Origin: Temnopleurus reevesii
Lineage: Eukaryota > Echinodermata > Echinoidea > Temnopleuroida > Temnopleuridae
DNA: 64,000 nucleotides
NCBI GenBank assembly: GCA_036244855.1
Contig: BQKZ01001729.1
Coordinates: forward strand, 15,209 to 79,208
Direction of reading: 5' to 3'
Shown: one piece after another, positions 60,627 to 64,000 of the stretch
How the letters are laid out: each line of letters starts with the position of its first letter
Numbering within the stretch: the stretch's first letter is position 1
Translations under genes and position numbers: made by a program
Notes under the pieces: generated by a model
Seen by the model: the letters and a program-made list of their open reading frames with translations, nothing else
The model's database searches: none
What the model was told of the DNA's origin: nothing

Positions 60627-60790
60627 ACGTCCTGCTCGTAACATTCCTGGCGCACAAGATCTGTCATAAAGCGTACTGTAAGACTTCCATACTCATGATA
60701 ATCCTGTCCTCTCCTCTCATCAAGCTCTTTGAGGGGTGACTTCATTTCCTCGGACCTACAGCCATCAGACCGATGCGTCATCCACCTTAA
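60627..60790 (-). CDS. probable coding exon cut by the gap, unidentified
   Basis: On the minus strand the sequence after TATATGATAG (AG at 60792-60791) is open for at least 164 bases up to the gap, and its composition looks more coding-like than its surroundings. The frame contains MTHRSDGCRSEEMKSPLKEL, then LDERRGQDYHEYG and LTVRFMTDLVRQECYEQ: a charged, amphipathic mix unlike the repeat-derived frames elsewhere. An in-frame ATG at 60781 could be the start, or the exon could begin at the acceptor. The pyrimidine tract is poor. I do not recognise the family. The exon's other end and donor lie in the gap. Confidence 0.4.
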
Positions 60791-61919
60791 CTATCATATA
60801 CAAACTTTACGAAACTAGTGCATGAAATATTCCAAATTACAGGTGGAGAATAGATACAAAATGTTATATAATTCATTCAACTTAAAGTTTCAACATATGA
60901 TTTAAATTCATAATGATTTTTCGCATCTCACGCAACGTTTGTTATTGATGGGTTGTTTACAGAGAACTAAGTATTAACCATTAGTCTCTGAAAAATATAC
61001 ATGTAGTTTATATTGTAATTCAGAATAGAACATTTTGTGCATCAAAGATTTCCATTGTTCTTTCATCTTGCTTTGCAAATTCATTTTAATCCATGTACAG
61101 CAGTTATCAAATAAAGTCAAATCAAATTAAAATAATATCAATCAATTTCCAAAAAATTTTTAATTACTATTTTTTTTCGCCCAGTTTGATATTATCAAAG
61201 AAATGTATTTGTCGATCGTATGTATGTCTTCGGAAATCCTTCGGATTTAGCATCAGCGTACCCTTACATCATTTTAGTTTTGGGAAAATATGATACACGT
61301 TGTAATTTTAACAGTAATATTTTCTACCCGCCCCCTACCACAAGCTGTTCTGAGTTCTGGTGCATTAAACATCCACTTCTCCATCTCAAAATTTATACGT
61401 GGGAGTCAATATTATAATCTGCTTTTATACCAGTACATAAATTTCACCTTCTTAGTGGTACACGGTGATAGGAACCCTTTCTTAGATATTATGATATAAC
61501 AATTGAACTCCACAAATATTCAAAATAAGATTTTAAAAATCTTTTTGACAAAGTTACGAAGTAAAAGAATAAAATCGTCTTGAAGCCTGTCTGCTGAGAC
61601 AACATTCCTAGTGAACTTTGGTTAAAAGGAATTATGCCACGGCATGTTTTTCGATTGGAATCGGAAACGAGCGGTTTTGGTAATTTCTTCTTACGCATCA
61701 TTCATGACATCACCAATTTATTATCTGGTTCTTAGTCATTAAGTACTGGTTTGTTCGGGTGATCATTTTATAACCAGTACCTACTTCTCACACAATTATG
61801 GTAATAACATTTTTTGTCTAGAAAGTATGAATTTCCCGACTAACAGGTGTTTTTTTTTGTCAAGAATGAAATATGATGGTAATTTGTATGTGTTGGTACA
61901 TCTATACTAATACAAAAGG
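60791..61919. other. nothing recognised
   Basis: Unique AT-rich sequence. AGTCAAATCAAATT at about 61116-61130 may be a LINE-type tail. Confidence 0.4.
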
Positions 61920-62150
61920 ATATGTGTATGTGTATGTATGTGTATGTGTATGTGTGTGTGTGTGTCATTTTGTGCTTTTTTGTGTGTGTCACGCATACGC
62001 GTGTGAGTGGTTATAAGAGTGTGTGTGAACGTACTTCTGCATGTGCGTGGGTGTGTGTATGCTTGCCTGTGTGGGGGAGTTGGTGTAATAGTATACGTGT
62101 GTGTGAGAGAGGTTACATCTGTGTGAATGGGGGTGTGGGGATGAACTAGA
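61920..62150. repeat. GT-rich microsatellite-like block
   Basis: (GTATGT)n and (GT)n with interruptions, followed by GTGCGCTATAAATAA, which resembles a SINE tail. Confidence 0.9.
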
Positions 62151-63623
62151 TAGAAATTTAGTGCGCTATAAATAAGTCGAGCTTTCTGGAACAAATTAGA
62201 GTGTAGACGTTTGAAAGTAGAAAGTCCTTATTACCAACTTATTTTTTACGCCACCAAAAATGACAACAATATTAGACGTCCCTGGTTGTACACTTGTGCC
62301 ACAGAACATTGATTTTATGCCGCTGAAATGTGTACAAATCAATAAATAAATGACAATAAATATGATCAAACTGGTCCTTATCAGAAGATGTAAAATTGTT
62401 TTGGTAGTGAGAGCTGTGATACGATCCTATGGCGCGTGTCGACACCACGCAGAGGCACACGCTGAGCGAATTATATTGCGCGATGGCATTCCATACTACA
62501 AAATGGGATAACATATTAAAAACATACAGTAAATATAGAGTATACACTTACAGTAGCCTCTATATGTGGATCACGGGGTCTGAAATATCAAGTATGCAAT
62601 CAAACTTACGATGAATACCCATCGTAAGTCTGAGGCAAAACATTGTTTTAGTATCTTTTATGCCACAGTCCCTTGTTGTCACAATTATTGTGGTACAATT
62701 TCTCGTATTTACTTAAACCAAGGAATGAAAAATAAGAATAATGAATCAAACCGTCGAGATCATTTGTAAGATAAAAAAAAATCTAACATAGATATGGCTG
62801 AACAAACCTATACCTGTATACACTATCAATAAAAAATTATAACGGATTCCATGAGTTATAAAACAATATTCCCACTCAAGTCGGGTTAGTAACAGGGGAC
62901 TTTGATCTAACGGTGAACACAGAAATTCCTTGAGGACTGGTTTACTTCCAATTCTGCAAGCTTGTTCAAATCATGATAATGTCAATATAAAGAAAATGTT
63001 CAGGCTCATTTGTTATAAATTCTCACTTTATCAGGATAATGAATCAAAATTACGCTAGTGGACAAAAGAACAAAACATTGTCCAAATAGAGCATCTCTCG
63101 TTGCGGAGTGGTAACCGTTGACACTCGAGATAATTAATTCACCTGATCATTATTTTCAAAAGCAATTCATCTATACTGCTTTGATTACGATATTCCGTTA
63201 TATCCTCAATACTACAGGTTAATTGCCTTGATATATTCATATTTGTGGAAAAGGGGAAGGTAGTACTTCGAATAGGTTTTAAAAATGTAAACGTGTTAAA
63301 ATTGTTGGAGGTGATTATGAAATTAAGAGAAATTAATCTCATTCAATTTCATGATATGAGAGGCAAATTGACGGGGTGTTTTATTGTATCTGAAGTAGCA
63401 GTTACCACTGGTTACATGAAAGTATTTACGACATTCTGAGTCTTTCGAAAGAATGCATGAAACCATGGAAATTCGGAACATTCTGATTTGAGTTCGTATA
63501 TATATCAGAAGCTATGTGGTCGAGAAAGGAAGACAACCACAATTTTTTGGAGCGATCATGTAATAACCAGATTTGTATTTGTCCGGTCCGTTCGAAAACC
63601 GCTCAAGCTCGTGCAAAATCATT
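62151..63623. other. nothing recognised
   Basis: Unique AT-rich sequence. Confidence 0.45.
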
Positions 63624-63910
63624 CGGCACCGTTGTGTAGTGGTCATGACTCTTGCCTCCCAACCAGAGGGTCGTAGGTTCGAGTCCCACCCATGGCGTTA
63701 ATTTCCATCAGCAAGAAATTCATTCACATTGTGCTGCACTCAACCCGGGTGAGGTGAATGGGTAACTGGTAGGAATATGTATTCCTTGAAACGCCTAGAG
63801 CGCTGGTGGCTGCCGGGCTAAAGCCAGGGTAATAATACTGCAATTGTAGAGCATTTAGGGAATTCACATGAATTGATAAGCGCTATATAAAAGCCGTTCA
63901 TTATTATTAG
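63624..63910 (+). mobile_element. full-length tRNA-derived SINE
   Basis: The head at 63624-63697 has an A-box-like TTGTGTAGTGGTCATGAC and a perfect B box, GGTTCGAGTCC (63676-63686), the internal RNA polymerase III promoter. The body contains GGAATATGTATTCCTT and GCACTCAACCCGGGTGAGG. The end reads TGATAAGCGCTATATAAAAG and CCGTTCATTATTATTA. Copies or parts: 14465-14842, 44340-44470, 11029-11072. Confidence 0.9.
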
Positions 63911-64000
63911 GAGTAGTAAAGGGCATTCTTGTCCATGGTAGACTATGTTCAAATACCACAACTTGAGTCGATTGGCAAAACCATGTTGAATGTTCGTCTG

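Noticed and set aside
59652..60781. Frames of about 290-330 codons on the minus strand
   Set aside because: They cross 824 unresolved bases, so the length is meaningless. Only the flank 60627-60790 was kept as a candidate exon.
63624..63697. Possible tRNA gene
   Set aside because: The A and B boxes are present, but the flanks form no clean acceptor stem and a SINE body with an ATT tail follows; other copies exist in the window.
1..64000. CRISPR arrays, operons or prokaryotic-type regulation
   Set aside because: The tandem repeats lack regular spacers, and introns and SINEs show that the window is eukaryotic.

Overview
This is a eukaryotic, AT-rich, gene-poor window. Intron-split coding exons, tRNA-derived SINEs, LINE 3' ends with microsatellite tails, many short inverted-repeat (MITE-like) elements and GT/CA microsatellites point to an animal genome. 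The repeat style (SINE tails of the type GATAAGCGCTATATAAA plus (ATT)n, and GC-rich repeats containing GCGTAGCC) suggests a marine deuterostome invertebrate, most likely an echinoderm such as a sea urchin or sea star. That assignment is inference.

Only one gene is convincingly visible. It lies on the minus strand, with exons at 1524-1877 and 7907-7977. Both have good splice sites, and the split codon across them joins to give ...TGRCTI-P-ICQPPC...: a Cys-Cys-Pro-Gly-Trp (CCPGW) module running directly into a canonical six-cysteine EGF domain and then a Ser/Thr-rich RPG-repeat linker. The arrangement resembles the N-terminus of fibrillin/LTBP-type extracellular matrix proteins. A third, weaker candidate exon at 18231-18349 lies upstream and ends in the phase that the CCPGW exon needs. 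The gene enters from the right and leaves through the left edge. A second probable coding exon, of unknown identity, is cut by an 824-base assembly gap (59803-60626) at 60627-60790, minus strand.

The rest is intron or intergenic DNA built from repeats. MITE-like family A (ends GGGTTGTGTTTCATAAAGC, core CGAACGACTGGTGACCC) has nine copies (10625-32892). Family B (ends GGTGTTTCACCAAGTTACG) twice forms a compound B-GC-A unit with the same junction. Family C (ends CACTGTGAGCAGAAGGGAC) has four copies. The GTGCGCA-rich family G has three. Two related fold-back elements have arms of about 50 bases (29634, 38049). Several single inverted-repeat elements are also present. A tandem duplication of about 530 bases (18978-20034) has a single N exactly at its junction. 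LINE remnants include the C-terminal end of a non-LTR reverse transcriptase ORF (25605-26012, minus).

Region by region: 1-18350 contains the fibrillin-like gene and its repeat-filled introns. 18350-29000 is rich in MITEs and LINE pieces. 29000-48000 holds fold-backs, tandem arrays and MITEs. 48000-64000 is mostly unique sequence with microsatellites, a 181-base tandem duplication, the assembly gap and a full-length SINE near the right edge. No CRISPR, operon, rRNA or genuine tRNA gene was seen. All identities come from reading the sequence; no database search was possible.
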